Source of the DNA: Clavibacter nebraskensis NCPPB 2581
GTDB lineage: Bacteria; Actinomycetota; Actinomycetes; Actinomycetales; Microbacteriaceae
Direction of reading: 5' to 3'
Length of the DNA: 64,000 bases
NCBI RefSeq assembly: GCF_000355695.1
Contig: NC_020891.1
Location: 682,001 to 746,000 of the forward strand
Shown here piece by piece: positions 45,297 to 54,252 of this stretch (the first letter of the stretch is position 1; every line of letters begins with the position of its first letter). Under the pieces are notes generated by a model. It was not told the DNA's origin. It saw only the letters and a list, made by a program, of their open reading frames with translations, and made no database searches. Position numbers and translations under genes: made by a program.

Positions 45297-46103
45297 TCAG
45301 CGGGAGGCGTCGGACGCCGGCCGGGCCGCGCGGGCGTGCACCTCGTCGAGGATGGCGGCGACGGCCCGCGGGTCGTGCGCGAACCGGCCGAGGAACAGGC
45401 CGTCGACGTGGTCGCCGATGCGGGTGAGGAGCCCGGGGCCGGCGCTGCCGCCGTAGACGACCGCGGATCCCGGGTGCGCGTCGAGCGCCCGCGCGTGCGC
45501 CCGCAGCTCCCGGCACACGCCCCGGATGTGCGCGTCCGGGGCGGGCTCGGCCGCGCCGATCGCCCACTGCGGCTCGTACGCGACCACGATCCGCCCGCCG
45601 TGGCCGCGCTCCGCCGCGAGGGCGAGCGCGTCGTCGAGCTGCCGGGCGCACTCCCGCGCCGCGTCGGCCGGATCCCCCCGCGTCTCCTCGCCGAGGCAGA
45701 TCAGCGGCACGAGCCCCGCCCGCAGCGCGGCGTCGGCCTTCCGCCGCACGACCTCGTCGGTCTCGCCGAACAGCCGCCGCCGCTCCGCGTGCCCGACCTC
45801 GACGAACGCGCCGCCCAGCTCCCGGATCTGCCCGCCGGAGACCTCGCCCGTGAAGGCGCCGGCGTCCTCGGCCGCGAGGTCCTGCGCGCCGACGGCGGCG
45901 AGCCCGTCGAGGATCCCGACGGCGGCCGGCACCGACAGGTACGACGGCAGCACCACGAGCTCCGCCTCGCCGGCCCGGGTCGCCGGGTGCGCCCGTGCGA
46001 CGTCCGCGACGGCCCGGCACCACGCGACCGTCTCGGCGTGCCCGAGGTGCATCTTCAGGCTCACGCCGACGAAGGCCGGCCATGTGGGCGGATGGGCGGG
46101 CAC
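45297..46103 (-). CDS. triosephosphate-isomerase-like tetrulose-phosphate isomerase
   Basis: 268 residues. TPI fold with all catalytic residues: Lys in GVSLKMHLG, His in EVGHAERRRLFGE, Glu in VVAYEPQWAIGAA, and phosphate loop YGGSAGPGLL. Placed with a DhaK-type kinase and an RpiB-like isomerase, it matches LerI/EryH, which turns L-erythrulose 1-phosphate into D-erythrulose 4-phosphate. The LKMHLG and GLFLGRFAHDP sequences differ from housekeeping TPI. It starts four bases after the RpiB-like gene. Assignment by context and family; no symbol is given because LerI and EryH are both in use. Confidence 0.85.
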   Translation of the reverse strand: MPAHPPTWPAFVGVSLKMHLGHAETVAWCRAVADVARAHPATRAGEAELVVLPSYLSVPAAVGILDGLAAVGAQDLAAEDAGAFTGEVSGGQIRELGGAFVEVGHAERRRLFGETDEVVRRKADAALRAGLVPLICLGEETRGDPADAARECARQLDDALALAAERGHGGRIVVAYEPQWAIGAAEPAPDAHIRGVCRELRAHARALDAHPGSAVVYGGSAGPGLLTRIGDHVDGLFLGRFAHDPRAVAAILDEVHARAARPASDASR

Positions 46104-46107
46104 GGCC

Positions 46108-46569
46108 CTACTTCGCCTCGTACGCGCGGATCTCGTTGACCTTGTCGTTCGACGGGCTCGACGTGTCGAACTCGTACGTCAGCCACTCGCGCACGTTCCG
46201 CCGCGCCAGCTCCAGGCCGACCACGCGCTGCCCCATGCAGAGCACCTGCGCGTCGTTCGACAGCACGCTGCGCTCCACCGAGAAGCCGTCGTGCGCGGTG
46301 ACGGCGCGGACGCCGGGCACCTTGTTCGCCGCGATGGACATGCCGAGGCCCGTGCCGCAGATCAGCACGGCCCGGTCGGCCTCGCCGCGCGCGACCATCT
46401 CGGCCGCCGTGGTCGCGACGGTCGGGTACGCGGTGTGGCCGTCGGCGTCGACGCCCACGTCCACCACGGACACGACGAGGCCGCTCGCCTCGAGGTCGGC
46501 CTTGATCGCCTCCTTGTGGTCGTATCCCGCGTCGTCCGCGCCGACGACGATGCGCCATGTCCTGGTCAT
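46108..46569 (-). CDS. RpiB-like D-erythrulose 4-phosphate isomerase
   Basis: 153 residues of the RpiB/LacAB family. [40 protein letters not shown] with the active Cys, and [15 protein letters not shown] match. The clearest reading is DerI/EryI, which makes D-erythrose 4-phosphate, because of the neighbours. A strong GAGGAGGAC ribosome site precedes the ATG at 46569. Its C-terminus is somewhat extended ([20 protein letters not shown]). A ribose-5-phosphate role is less likely but possible. Confidence 0.85.
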   Translation of the reverse strand: MTRTWRIVVGADDAGYDHKEAIKADLEASGLVVSVVDVGVDADGHTAYPTVATTAAEMVARGEADRAVLICGTGLGMSIAANKVPGVRAVTAHDGFSVERSVLSNDAQVLCMGQRVVGLELARRNVREWLTYEFDTSSPSNDKVNEIRAYEAK

Positions 46570-46621
46570 GCTGTCCTCCTCTTGGCCGTGCTGCTGGTGG
46601 TGCTGCTGGTGCCGGTGGGTG

Positions 46622-48358
46622 TCATCGGTCGGCGAGGGCGCGGCCCACGGCCGCCGTGATGAGCGCGAGCGACACGGCACCGGGGTCGGCCGTGCCGACA
46701 GAGCGCTCGCCGTGCGACCGCGCGCGCCCGATGCCGGGCTTCAGCGCGGCCGTCGCGTCCGCGGCCTCCTGCGCCGCGTCGCTCGCGGCGGTCCACGCGT
46801 CGGCGAGCGACGCCCCGGATCCGACCCGCTCGGCGAGCACGTCGGCGAACGGCACGAGCGCGTCGACCATGGTCTTGTCGCCGAGCGCCGCCTTGCCGTG
46901 GCCCATCACGGCGTCGCGCGCGTCGCCCACGCCGCGGGCCACCGCCTCGGCCGTCGCGGGATCCGCGTCCTCGTCGTCGAGCGCGTCGCCGACCGCCTGC
47001 AGGATGAGCCCCCACAGCGCGCCGGACGTGCCGCCGCCCTTGTCTGACCACGCGTCGCCGGCCAGCCGGAGGGCGGTGCGGGCACCGGCGCCCTGCTCCA
47101 CGGCCCGGGCCGCGCGCTCGGAGGCGGCCCGGGATCCGCGCAGCATGCCGATGCCGTGGTCGCCGTCGCCCGCGACGGAGTCGAGGCGCCCGAGCTCGTC
47201 GGCGTTCTCCGCGACGACCGCGTGCACGGCCTCGAGGGCGGTGGCCACGCGTGCGGCGGTGCGACGGGAGGCGTCGGTCGCGTCGGGGATCGCGGCGTCC
47301 ACCTCGTCGTCCTCGCGCGCGTCCACGGGCTGGAGGGCGGATCCGTCGAACGCGCCGCTGCGGAAGGCGGGGGTGTCGGCGGGCGCGGTCCACAGCCGCT
47401 CGAGCTCCTCGTCGAGCCAGAACAGCGTGAGGGAGGCGCCGGCCATGTCGAAGCTCGTGCAGAACTCGCCGACCTGCGGATCCACGAGCGTGAGCCCCGC
47501 CTCCTCGAGCAGGTCCGCGACGCGCGTGAACACGACGAACAGCTCCTCGTTCTTCACGGATCCGAGGCCGTTGAGCACGGGTACGACCCGGGCGCCGCGC
47601 ACCTCGACGCCGTCCGGGATCTCCGCCGTCGCGAGGAGGTGCTCGACGAACAGCTCGGCCAGGCCGTCCGCGGACGGGATGTCGGTCTCGTCGATGCCGG
47701 GCTCGCCGTGGATCCCGAGCCCGATCGCCATGCGCCCCTCCGGGACCGAGAACAGCGGCTCGTCCGCGCCCGGCAGCGTGCAGCCCGTGAAGGCGACGCC
47801 CATCGAGCGCGTGCGCGCGTTGGCGAGCCGGGCCACACGCTCGGTGTCGTCGAGGTCGTAGCCCGCGGCGGACGCGGCGCCCGCCGCCTTGAACACCGTG
47901 AGGTCGCCCGCGATGCCGCGGCGCTTGGCCTGCTCGTCGGGTGAGGCGCTGAAGATGTCGTCCGTCACGACGACCGTGCGGCAGTCGATGCCGTCGCGGC
48001 GCACGCGCTCCTGCGCGTCGTCGAAGTGCAGCACGTCGCCCGCGTAGTTGCCGTAGAGGAGGAGCGCGCCGCGGCCCTGCTCGCTCGAGCGGATCACCGA
48101 CTCGACCTGGTGCGCCGACGGCGACGCGAAGAGGTTGCCCATCGCGGCGCCGTGCGCGAGGCCGGGGCCGACCAGCCCGCCGAACGCGGGGTAGTGGCCG
48201 GAGCCGCCGCCGATGACGACCGCCACCTCGGGATCCGCCGAGCGGGTGGAGCGGGAGACGCCGCCGTGCACCCGACGCACCCAGCGTCCGTTGGCGCGGA
48301 CGAAGCCCGCCGTCATGTCGTCGGCGAAGTCGGCGGGGTCGTTCCAGAGCCGGGTCAT
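46622..48358 (-). CDS. DhaK-DhaL-type kinase, probable L-erythrulose kinase
   Basis: 578 residues, single-chain ATP-dependent form. The DhaK half (1-330) has [48 protein letters not shown] and GLGIHGEPG with the His that covalently holds the ketose. The DhaL half (from about 385) has [16 protein letters not shown] for ATP/Mg binding, GGTSGALWG and [22 protein letters not shown] site precedes the ATG at 48358. Such kinases act on dihydroxyacetone or on L- or D-erythrulose; the TPI-like and RpiB-like neighbours favour erythrulose. It heads the operon behind operator B. Confidence 0.88.
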   Translation of the reverse strand: MTRLWNDPADFADDMTAGFVRANGRWVRRVHGGVSRSTRSADPEVAVVIGGGSGHYPAFGGLVGPGLAHGAAMGNLFASPSAHQVESVIRSSEQGRGALLLYGNYAGDVLHFDDAQERVRRDGIDCRTVVVTDDIFSASPDEQAKRRGIAGDLTVFKAAGAASAAGYDLDDTERVARLANARTRSMGVAFTGCTLPGADEPLFSVPEGRMAIGLGIHGEPGIDETDIPSADGLAELFVEHLLATAEIPDGVEVRGARVVPVLNGLGSVKNEELFVVFTRVADLLEEAGLTLVDPQVGEFCTSFDMAGASLTLFWLDEELERLWTAPADTPAFRSGAFDGSALQPVDAREDDEVDAAIPDATDASRRTAARVATALEAVHAVVAENADELGRLDSVAGDGDHGIGMLRGSRAASERAARAVEQGAGARTALRLAGDAWSDKGGGTSGALWGLILQAVGDALDDEDADPATAEAVARGVGDARDAVMGHGKAALGDKTMVDALVPFADVLAERVGSGASLADAWTAASDAAQEAADATAALKPGIGRARSHGERSVGTADPGAVSLALITAAVGRALADR

Positions 48359-48388
48359 CCGTGGGTCCTCCTCATCGAGCACGTGAGG

Positions 48389-48406
48389 AGATCCTATAGG
48401 ATATTG
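48389..48406 (-). promoter_or_regulatory. operator B: 18-bp palindromic site before the kinase operon
   Basis: Read in gene direction: CAATATCCTATAGGATCT, with the perfect 12-bp palindrome ATCCTATAGGAT at 48391-48402. It lies 30 bases before the kinase ATG and covers possible -10 boxes. It matches operator A in 16 of 18 bases. Confidence 0.65.
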
Positions 48407-48439
48407 GATCCCGTGGAGCGGCTCGCGCCGACCCGCGAC

Positions 48440-49033
48440 TCAGCCGCGCGCGGTCCGCTCCTCGGCGAGCATCGCGTAGCCGACCCCGTCGATCCAGCCG
48501 AGGTCGCGGTGCAGCGAGTCGGCGGCCGCGTACGACTCCCGCCGCATGCCCACGCGCTCGGCGAGCCGGAGCGACGGTGCGTTGTCGGCGAACGCGCTCG
48601 CGACCACGCGGCGGACGCCGAGCCCCTCGAACGCGATCCTCACCGCCGCCCGCACCGCCTCGGTCGCGAGGCCGCGGCCGCCGACGGCCGGATCCAGGGT
48701 CCAGCCGAGCTCCGCCTGCGTGCCGACGGCGAGGTGCGCGACCTCGCGCTGCGCCCACGCGTCCTCGACCCGCACCATGACGTCGCCCACGACCCGGCCG
48801 TCGAGCTCGAGCACGAGCTGGTCGCGCAGCATGGCGCCGCTCCCTCCGATCCACGCGGCCTCGTCGACGGGCCGGGAGGTGACCCAGCGCGTGACCTCGT
48901 CGAGGCGCCGGTACGCCCACATGGCGGGCGCGTCGGCCGGGGACATGCGGCGGAGGAGGAGCCGCTCGGTGCGCACCGGCCAGGCGATGCGGTCGAGCGG
49001 GGCGGCGGCGGTCGGGGCGTCGTCGGGGGTCAT
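48440..49033 (-). CDS. GNAT acetyltransferase
   Basis: 197 residues. RimJ/RimL-like fold: RTERLLLRRMSPADAPAM at the start, AELGWTLDPAVGGRGLATEA with the acetyl-CoA loop, then RRVVASAFADNAPSLRLAER and VGMRRESYAA. Complete. It sits between the kinase operon and the GntR regulator but shows no tie to sugar breakdown. Substrate unknown. Confidence 0.83.
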   Translation of the reverse strand: MTPDDAPTAAAPLDRIAWPVRTERLLLRRMSPADAPAMWAYRRLDEVTRWVTSRPVDEAAWIGGSGAMLRDQLVLELDGRVVGDVMVRVEDAWAQREVAHLAVGTQAELGWTLDPAVGGRGLATEAVRAAVRIAFEGLGVRRVVASAFADNAPSLRLAERVGMRRESYAAADSLHRDLGWIDGVGYAMLAEERTARG

Positions 49034-49073
49034 CCGCCCATCGTGGCAGCGCCCGTGCGCCCTGCGCCGCCCG

Positions 49074-49835
49074 CTACCGGTCGACGAGCGTGATCTCGAA
49101 CGAGTACAGGTCCGGTCGGTAGCAGTGCTGGCCGTACTCGACGGCGCGGCCCGAGCTGTCGAACGCGGTGCGCGACATGGTGAGCACCGCGCCGCCGCGC
49201 GGCAGGTCGAGCAGGCGCGCCTCCGAGGCGGTGGCCGCGCGGGCGCCGATGCGCTGCTTGGCGACGCGCATGATCACGCCGCGGCCGCGCAGCAGCTGGT
49301 ACAGCCCGTGGGTCGCGAGGGCGTCCGGATCCAGGTCGACGAACGGCTCGGGCAGCACGTTGTCGAGGATCGCGAGCGGCACGCCGTCGGCCGTGCGCAG
49401 CCGGGTGAGGTGCAGCACCGGGCTGCCGACCGCGACGCCGAGCGCCTCGGCGACCTTCTCGTCGGCCTCGCCGCGCGACGACGACAGCATCTGCGTGGCC
49501 GGGGCCTGGCCCTGCCGCTCGAGGTCCTCGTAGAGGCTCGTGAGCTCGACGTTGCGCGTCACCCGACCGTGCACGACCTGCGTGCCGATGCCGCGGCGGC
49601 GCACGAGCAGGCCCTTGTCGACGAGATCCTGGATCGCCCGGCGGATGGTCGGCCGGGACAGCCCGAGACGGGTGCCGAGCGCGATCTCGTTCTCGAGCCG
49701 CGCGCCGGCCGGCAGCGTGCCGTCGTGGATCGCCGTCTCCAGCAGGGTGGCCACCTGGTAGTAGAGGGGCACCGGGCCCGAGCGGTCGAGCGCGAGGAAC
49801 AGGTCGGGGGGCAGGATCTGCTCCGGTTGCGTCAC
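49074..49835 (-). CDS. UTRA-type GntR regulator, probable inositol repressor
   Basis: 253 residues from GTG at 49835 with GAGGGAG upstream. HutC-subfamily GntR: winged helix at about 20-90 (LENEIALGTRLGLSRPTIRR, then GLLVRRRGIGTQVVHGRV) and a UTRA ligand domain (SPVLHLTRLRTADGVPLAIL to the end, with EYGQHCYRPDLYSFEITLV). It stands downstream of the ABC importer on the same strand. I infer that it controls the importer, iolE-iolG and the iolC operon through TGTCA-type sites; the ligand would be an inositol-derived compound. Confidence 0.85.
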   Translation of the reverse strand: MTQPEQILPPDLFLALDRSGPVPLYYQVATLLETAIHDGTLPAGARLENEIALGTRLGLSRPTIRRAIQDLVDKGLLVRRRGIGTQVVHGRVTRNVELTSLYEDLERQGQAPATQMLSSSRGEADEKVAEALGVAVGSPVLHLTRLRTADGVPLAILDNVLPEPFVDLDPDALATHGLYQLLRGRGVIMRVAKQRIGARAATASEARLLDLPRGGAVLTMSRTAFDSSGRAVEYGQHCYRPDLYSFEITLVDR

Positions 49836-49888
49836 GTCGATCGCTCCCTCGTAGGTCAGGTCAACGCCTCATCCTGGCATGCGGCTCG

Positions 49889-50824
49889 TCAGCGGCCCGC
49901 CGCGGGCGCGGCTCCCTCTTGGCCCGCGTCCGGGGCCGAGCCCGGGTCGCGCGCGAGCTCGTGCGCCAGCGAGTCGAGCTCGGCGCCGCCGGCCATGAGG
50001 CTCGTCAGCTCGCCCAGCGTGATCTCGTCCTTCTCGAACGTGCCGAGGCTGGATCCGCGGTTGAGCAGCAGGAACCGGTCGCCCACCGGGAAGGCGTGGT
50101 GCGGGTTGTGCGTGATGAAGACCACGCCGAGCCCCCGGTCGCGCGAGCGCGCGATGTACCGCAGCACGACGCCGGACTGCTTGACGCCGAGGGCCGCGGT
50201 GGGCTCGTCCAGGATCAGCACGCGGGCGCCGAAGTGCACGGCCCGGGCGATGGCGACGCACTGGCGCTCGCCGCCGGACAGCGTGCCGATGGGCTGGTCG
50301 ACGTCGCGGAGGTCGATGCCCATCTGCGCGAGCTGCTCGTGCGTGATCGCCTTCATGGCCGCCACGTCGAGCCGGCGGAACGGCCCCTTCCCCTTCGTGA
50401 TCTCGGAGCCGAGGAAGAAGTTCCGCCACACGGGCATGAGGGGCACGACCGCGAGGTCCTGGTAGACGGTCGCGATGCCGGCCTGGAGCGCCGCGCGCGG
50501 GGATCCGAGGGTGACGGGCTCGCCGTCGAGGAGCATCGTGCCCTCGCTCGGCGCGTGCACGCCCGCGAGCATCTTGATGAAGGTCGACTTGCCGGCGCCG
50601 TTGTCGCCGAGCACGCACGTGACCTGGCCCGCGGCGACCACGGTCGAGACGCCCGTGAGCGCGTTGACGGCGCCGTAGCTCTTGCCGATGTCGCGGACCT
50701 CGAGGATGGTCGTGCCGACGGGCGGCAGCGGGGGAGTCGGGCGTCCGCCTGCTTCCTCGGCGGCTCCCGGGACGGCGCCGGCCAGGGGCTCGGACGCGGC
50801 GCTCGCGCTCGTCTCGGCGCTCAT
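49889..50824 (-). CDS. ABC importer ATPase, ribose/fructose type
   Basis: 311 residues with a single ABC domain, as in FrcA-type systems, not the double domain of RbsA. Walker [17 protein letters not shown] at about 67, signature [15 protein letters not shown], Walker [13 protein letters not shown], and His in [10 protein letters not shown]. An Ala/Pro-rich stretch (about 35 residues) precedes the domain, and an acidic tail follows it. The ATG overlaps the permease stop (ATGA). Confidence 0.92.
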   Translation of the reverse strand: MSAETSASAASEPLAGAVPGAAEEAGGRPTPPLPPVGTTILEVRDIGKSYGAVNALTGVSTVVAAGQVTCVLGDNGAGKSTFIKMLAGVHAPSEGTMLLDGEPVTLGSPRAALQAGIATVYQDLAVVPLMPVWRNFFLGSEITKGKGPFRRLDVAAMKAITHEQLAQMGIDLRDVDQPIGTLSGGERQCVAIARAVHFGARVLILDEPTAALGVKQSGVVLRYIARSRDRGLGVVFITHNPHHAFPVGDRFLLLNRGSSLGTFEKDEITLGELTSLMAGGAELDSLAHELARDPGSAPDAGQEGAAPAAGR

Positions 50825-51864
50825 CGTCCGCCTCCCGCCCGCGTGCGCACCAGGTTGTTCAGCAGCACCGCCGCGAGGAGCATCACACCGAGGATCGTGC
50901 GCAGCCAGTTCGTGTCCCACTGGGCGAAGGTGATGCCCTGGAAGACCATGCCGTAGATCAGCGCCCCGAGCGCCGCGCCGATGGCCGAGCCGAAGCCGCC
51001 CGTGAGCAGGCACCCGCCGACGACCGCGCAGATGATGTAGATGAACTCCTGGCCGACGCCCGTGTTCGCCTGCACCGTGGAGGTGCGGAACAGCGAGATC
51101 ATCCCGACGAGCCAGGCGGCGCCCGCCGTGCCCATGAAGAGGCCGATCTTCGTCTTGAGCACCGGGACGCCCACCTGGCGGGCGGACTCCTTGGCGCCGC
51201 CGACCGCGAAGATCCAGTTGCCGGCGCGCGTGCGCAGCAGGATCCAGGTGGCGACGGCAGCGACCGCGAACCACCACAGCACCGAGACGTAGAAGCCACC
51301 GCCGCCGATCTCGAGCGAGGAGCCGAAGATCGGCTGGATCTGGTCGTACGACGGCACCTTCGTCATGCCCTGGATCGCGACCTGGCCGGTGATGAGCTTG
51401 GTGACGGCGAGGTCGACGCCCGCGAGCGCGAAGAACGTGCCGAGCGTCACGATGAAGCTCGGCAGGCCCGTCTTCATCACGAGGAATCCGTTGAGCGCGC
51501 CGATCGCCAGGGCCGCCGCGAGCGAGACGAGCACCGCGACCCAGATGCTGAGGCCGTAGTGCGACGTGAGGATGCCGACCACGAGCGCCGAGAAGCCCGT
51601 CATGACGCCGGCGGAGAGGTCGAACTCGCCGCCGATCATGAGCATCGCCACGGCGACCGCCATGATCCCGAAGGTCGACGCCGACTCGAGCCACACGCCC
51701 GCGCCGGCGAGGGTGAGGAACTGCGGCGTGTAGAGGGAGAAGAACACCAGCACGGCGAGGGCCGCCACGAGGGCGCCGATCTCCGGGCGGGCGAGGATCT
51801 TGCGGATCGGCCTGTTCTCGAGGCGCGGCCTCGTGGCGATCGTCACGATGTCCGTCGTGGTCAA
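50821..51864 (-). CDS. ABC importer permease, ribose/fructose type
   Basis: 347 residues, eight to ten membrane helices. [20 protein letters not shown] and [17 protein letters not shown] are hallmarks of the RbsC/FrcB family, and [19 protein letters not shown] is the loop contacting the ATPase. It starts with TTG at 51864, eight bases after an AAGGAG site, so the rare start is well supported. Second gene of the binding protein-permease-ATPase operon. Confidence 0.93.
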   Translation of the reverse strand: MTTTDIVTIATRPRLENRPIRKILARPEIGALVAALAVLVFFSLYTPQFLTLAGAGVWLESASTFGIMAVAVAMLMIGGEFDLSAGVMTGFSALVVGILTSHYGLSIWVAVLVSLAAALAIGALNGFLVMKTGLPSFIVTLGTFFALAGVDLAVTKLITGQVAIQGMTKVPSYDQIQPIFGSSLEIGGGGFYVSVLWWFAVAAVATWILLRTRAGNWIFAVGGAKESARQVGVPVLKTKIGLFMGTAGAAWLVGMISLFRTSTVQANTGVGQEFIYIICAVVGGCLLTGGFGSAIGAALGALIYGMVFQGITFAQWDTNWLRTILGVMLLAAVLLNNLVRTRAGGGR

Positions 51865-51958
51865 CGCGGGGCTCCTTCGGTGAGCGTCGGGGGAGTGCGG
51901 TGCGGTGGGGGACGAGGGGAGGGCGGGCCGGACGCGTCGGGCGCGCCCGGCGGGCCGG

Positions 51959-52936
51959 CTACCGGGTGCCGTTCTTCGCGAACTCGGCGACCTGCGCCGC
52001 GTTGTCCTTCGTCACGAACGCGGGTCCGGAGTAGACGGGCTGGCCGCCGCCGATGACGTTGCCGTTGGTGGCGTAGAGGTCGAGCGCGGTGATCCCGAGG
52101 AAGCCCTGCACGTACGGCTGCTGGTCGACCGCGAACAGGATCTTGTCGGCCTCGACCGCGCTGACGACGTCCTCCGAGAGGTCGAACGTGCCGATCTGCG
52201 CCTTGCTGCCCGACTCCTCGACCGCGCCGACCGCGTCGATGGCGTACTGGCCGCCGAGCGTGAGCACGCCGTCGATCGAGGGATCCGCCTGCAGCTTCGA
52301 CTTGATGGTCGCCTTCACGTCGGCGTCGTTCGTGCCGTCCACCTGGAGGTTCGCCATCTGGCCCGAGAAGGCGCTCGCCGCGGAGGAGCAGCGCTCCTCG
52401 AGGCCGACGTTGCCGGCCTCCTGGATCACGCAGAGCGCGTTCTTCAGTCCCGCGTCGCCGAGGCGCTTGCCGACGGCCTCGCCCGCGACCGTCTCGCTCT
52501 GGCCGATGTGGGTGAGGGCGCCGAACTCGGCCGAGCGCTCGATCCCGGAGTTGATGGTGACCACGGGGATGCCCGCCGCCACGGCCTTCTCGACGCTGTC
52601 CTTCACGCCGTCGGGGTTCGCCATCGAGACGACGATCCCGTCGACCTTCTGCGCGACCGCGTTGTCGATGAGCTGGGACTGCTTGGCGGGATCCGGGTCC
52701 GCGTTGTACGTGACGGTGGCGCCGTACTGGCCGCCCGCGGTCTCGGCGCCCGCCTTCACGCGGTCCCAGAAGGCGTCGCCCGGGCCGGAGTGGGTGACCA
52801 CCGCGAAGGTGAGGTCGCCGCCGCCGCTCGCGCCGCCCGCGGTGGGCGCGGCCTCCTGGCCGGTGCCCGCGCACGAGGTGAGGAGGAACCCGGCTGCGAC
52901 CGCGAGGCCGAGGGGGGCGAGGAATCTGTTCTTCAT
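51959..52936 (-). CDS. sugar-binding lipoprotein of the ABC importer
   Basis: 325 residues. Lipoprotein signal with lipobox LLTSC (Cys at about 22), a Gly-rich linker, then a RbsB-type periplasmic-binding fold: FAVVTHSGPGDAFWDRVKAG, VDGIVVSMANPDGVKDSVEK, IPVVTINSG, and VDQQPYVQGFLGITALDLY in the C-terminal lobe. An AAGGAG site precedes the ATG. Near iolE-iolG and a GntR repressor, myo-inositol or a related polyol is the likely cargo; a tetritol or pentose is the alternative. Confidence 0.92.
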   Translation of the reverse strand: MKNRFLAPLGLAVAAGFLLTSCAGTGQEAAPTAGGASGGGDLTFAVVTHSGPGDAFWDRVKAGAETAGGQYGATVTYNADPDPAKQSQLIDNAVAQKVDGIVVSMANPDGVKDSVEKAVAAGIPVVTINSGIERSAEFGALTHIGQSETVAGEAVGKRLGDAGLKNALCVIQEAGNVGLEERCSSAASAFSGQMANLQVDGTNDADVKATIKSKLQADPSIDGVLTLGGQYAIDAVGAVEESGSKAQIGTFDLSEDVVSAVEADKILFAVDQQPYVQGFLGITALDLYATNGNVIGGGQPVYSGPAFVTKDNAAQVAEFAKNGTR

Positions 52937-53020
52937 CGAATGCTCCTTGTCGGGCGGACGCCCGCGCGCGGGGTCCTGGACGTCGTCGTCGGGGCGATCT
53001 TCGTCCCGCCCGACGTGGTT

Positions 53021-53038
53021 TGTCAACACATGCTGACA
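53021..53038 (-). promoter_or_regulatory. palindromic operator and -35 box of the ABC importer operon
   Basis: TGTCAACACATGCTGACA, an inverted repeat of TGTCA/TGACA, about 85 bases before the binding protein's start. On the minus strand it includes TTGACA at 53021-53026, a perfect -35 box, so binding would block RNA polymerase. No clear -10 was found 17 bases on. Confidence 0.55.
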
Positions 53039-53190
53039 AGACGGATCCCTGTCGTGACCCATCGTCGTCCGGCGGTCTCCCCGACGGATCCGAGCCTCCA
53101 GTCTGCCGCCTCCTCGGGACCCGCCGCGCGCGACGACACCCGACCGCGGTGCGCGCGGTCGGGCGGATCCTCCGTCGGTCCCCTCCCGGG

Positions 53191-54198
53191 TCAGAGCGAG
53201 ACGGCCACCGCCACGCGCTCCTCGGCCGAGCGCTGCGCCGCGTCGGCGAGCAGGAGCGCCGCGCGGCCGTCGGCGAACGTCGGGCTGTCGGAGGCCTCGC
53301 CCCGGGCCAGGCGGATGAAGGCGCGCAGCTCGGCGACGTACGCGGCGGCGTAGCGCTCCAGGAAGAAGTCCTGGTAGGGCGGCTTGCCCTCGACGCTCGT
53401 GGCGTTCGAGACGCTCACGAGGCTCGTGAGCGCGTTCGCCACCTGCAGGGATCCGCGCGACCCGAACGCCTCGATCCGCTGGTCGTAGCCCACGGCGCTG
53501 TGCCGCGAGTTCGTGATGACCACGAGCGCGCCGGTGGACGCGCGGAGCGTCACGACCGCCGTGTCGAAGTCGCCGTGCTCGCGGGCGCCCGGGTCGAACG
53601 TGGTGGATCCGGTCGCCTGCACCTCGACGATGTCGGGCAGGAAGTACCGGGCCATGTCGAGGTCGTGGATGGTCATGTCGCGGAAGATGCCGCCGGAGAC
53701 CCCCACGTACGCGGCGGGCGGCGCGGCCGGGTCGCGGCTCGTGATCGACAGCTGCTCGAGCGCGCCGATCTCGCCCGCGGCCACGCGGGCGCGCGCCTCC
53801 GCGAACGCCGGGTCGAAGCGGCGGTTAAAGCCGAGCGCCACCGGCACGCCGGAGGAGAGCACGCGGGGGAGGAGGGCGTCGACCCGCGCGATGTCGAGGT
53901 CGATGGGCTTCTCGCACAGCACGGGCAGGCCGTGGTCGATCGCGGCGGCGATGAGGTCGACGTGCGTGGGCGTGGGCGAGGCGATGAGGACCGCGTCGAT
54001 GCCGCCCGACGCCATCATCTCCGCCGCGTCCTCCGTGACCGTGCCGCCGAGGCGGGCGGAGAGCGCGCGGGCGCCGTCGACGAACGGGTCGCAGATCCAC
54101 GCGAGCTCGGCGTCGGGATCCGCGGCGATGTTGGCGGCGTGGACCTGGCCGATGCGGCCGGTGCCGATCAGGCCGAAGCGCAGGGGGGTGGTGGTCAT
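53191..54198 (-). CDS. iolG: myo-inositol 2-dehydrogenase
   Basis: 335 residues of the Gfo/Idh/MocA family. NAD-binding FGLIGTGRIGQVHAANIA, the EKP motif in VLCEKPIDLD, and GGIFRDMTIHDLDMARYF with the catalytic Asp and His. It oxidises myo-inositol to 2-keto-inositol, the first step of the pathway. It follows iolE by 53 bases on the same strand and is the last gene of that unit. Confidence 0.9.
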   Translation of the reverse strand: MTTTPLRFGLIGTGRIGQVHAANIAADPDAELAWICDPFVDGARALSARLGGTVTEDAAEMMASGGIDAVLIASPTPTHVDLIAAAIDHGLPVLCEKPIDLDIARVDALLPRVLSSGVPVALGFNRRFDPAFAEARARVAAGEIGALEQLSITSRDPAAPPAAYVGVSGGIFRDMTIHDLDMARYFLPDIVEVQATGSTTFDPGAREHGDFDTAVVTLRASTGALVVITNSRHSAVGYDQRIEAFGSRGSLQVANALTSLVSVSNATSVEGKPPYQDFFLERYAAAYVAELRAFIRLARGEASDSPTFADGRAALLLADAAQRSAEERVAVAVSL

Positions 54199-54252
54199 GT
54201 CGCCGTCCTCGTGTGTGGTGGTGGATGCGGGTGCGCCGGGGTGGGCGCCAGG

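Noticed and set aside
45297-46103. The TPI-like gene as the housekeeping glycolytic triosephosphate isomerase.
   Set aside because: It is not with gap/pgk genes, its sequence around the catalytic Lys is atypical, and it sits between an RpiB-like and a GntR gene.
40095-48406. The paired 18-bp sites as ends of a transposon or integrated element.
   Set aside because: They are palindromic, sit at promoter positions of two operons, and no transposase or integrase lies between them; operators explain them better, though the plus-strand similarity extends a little further.
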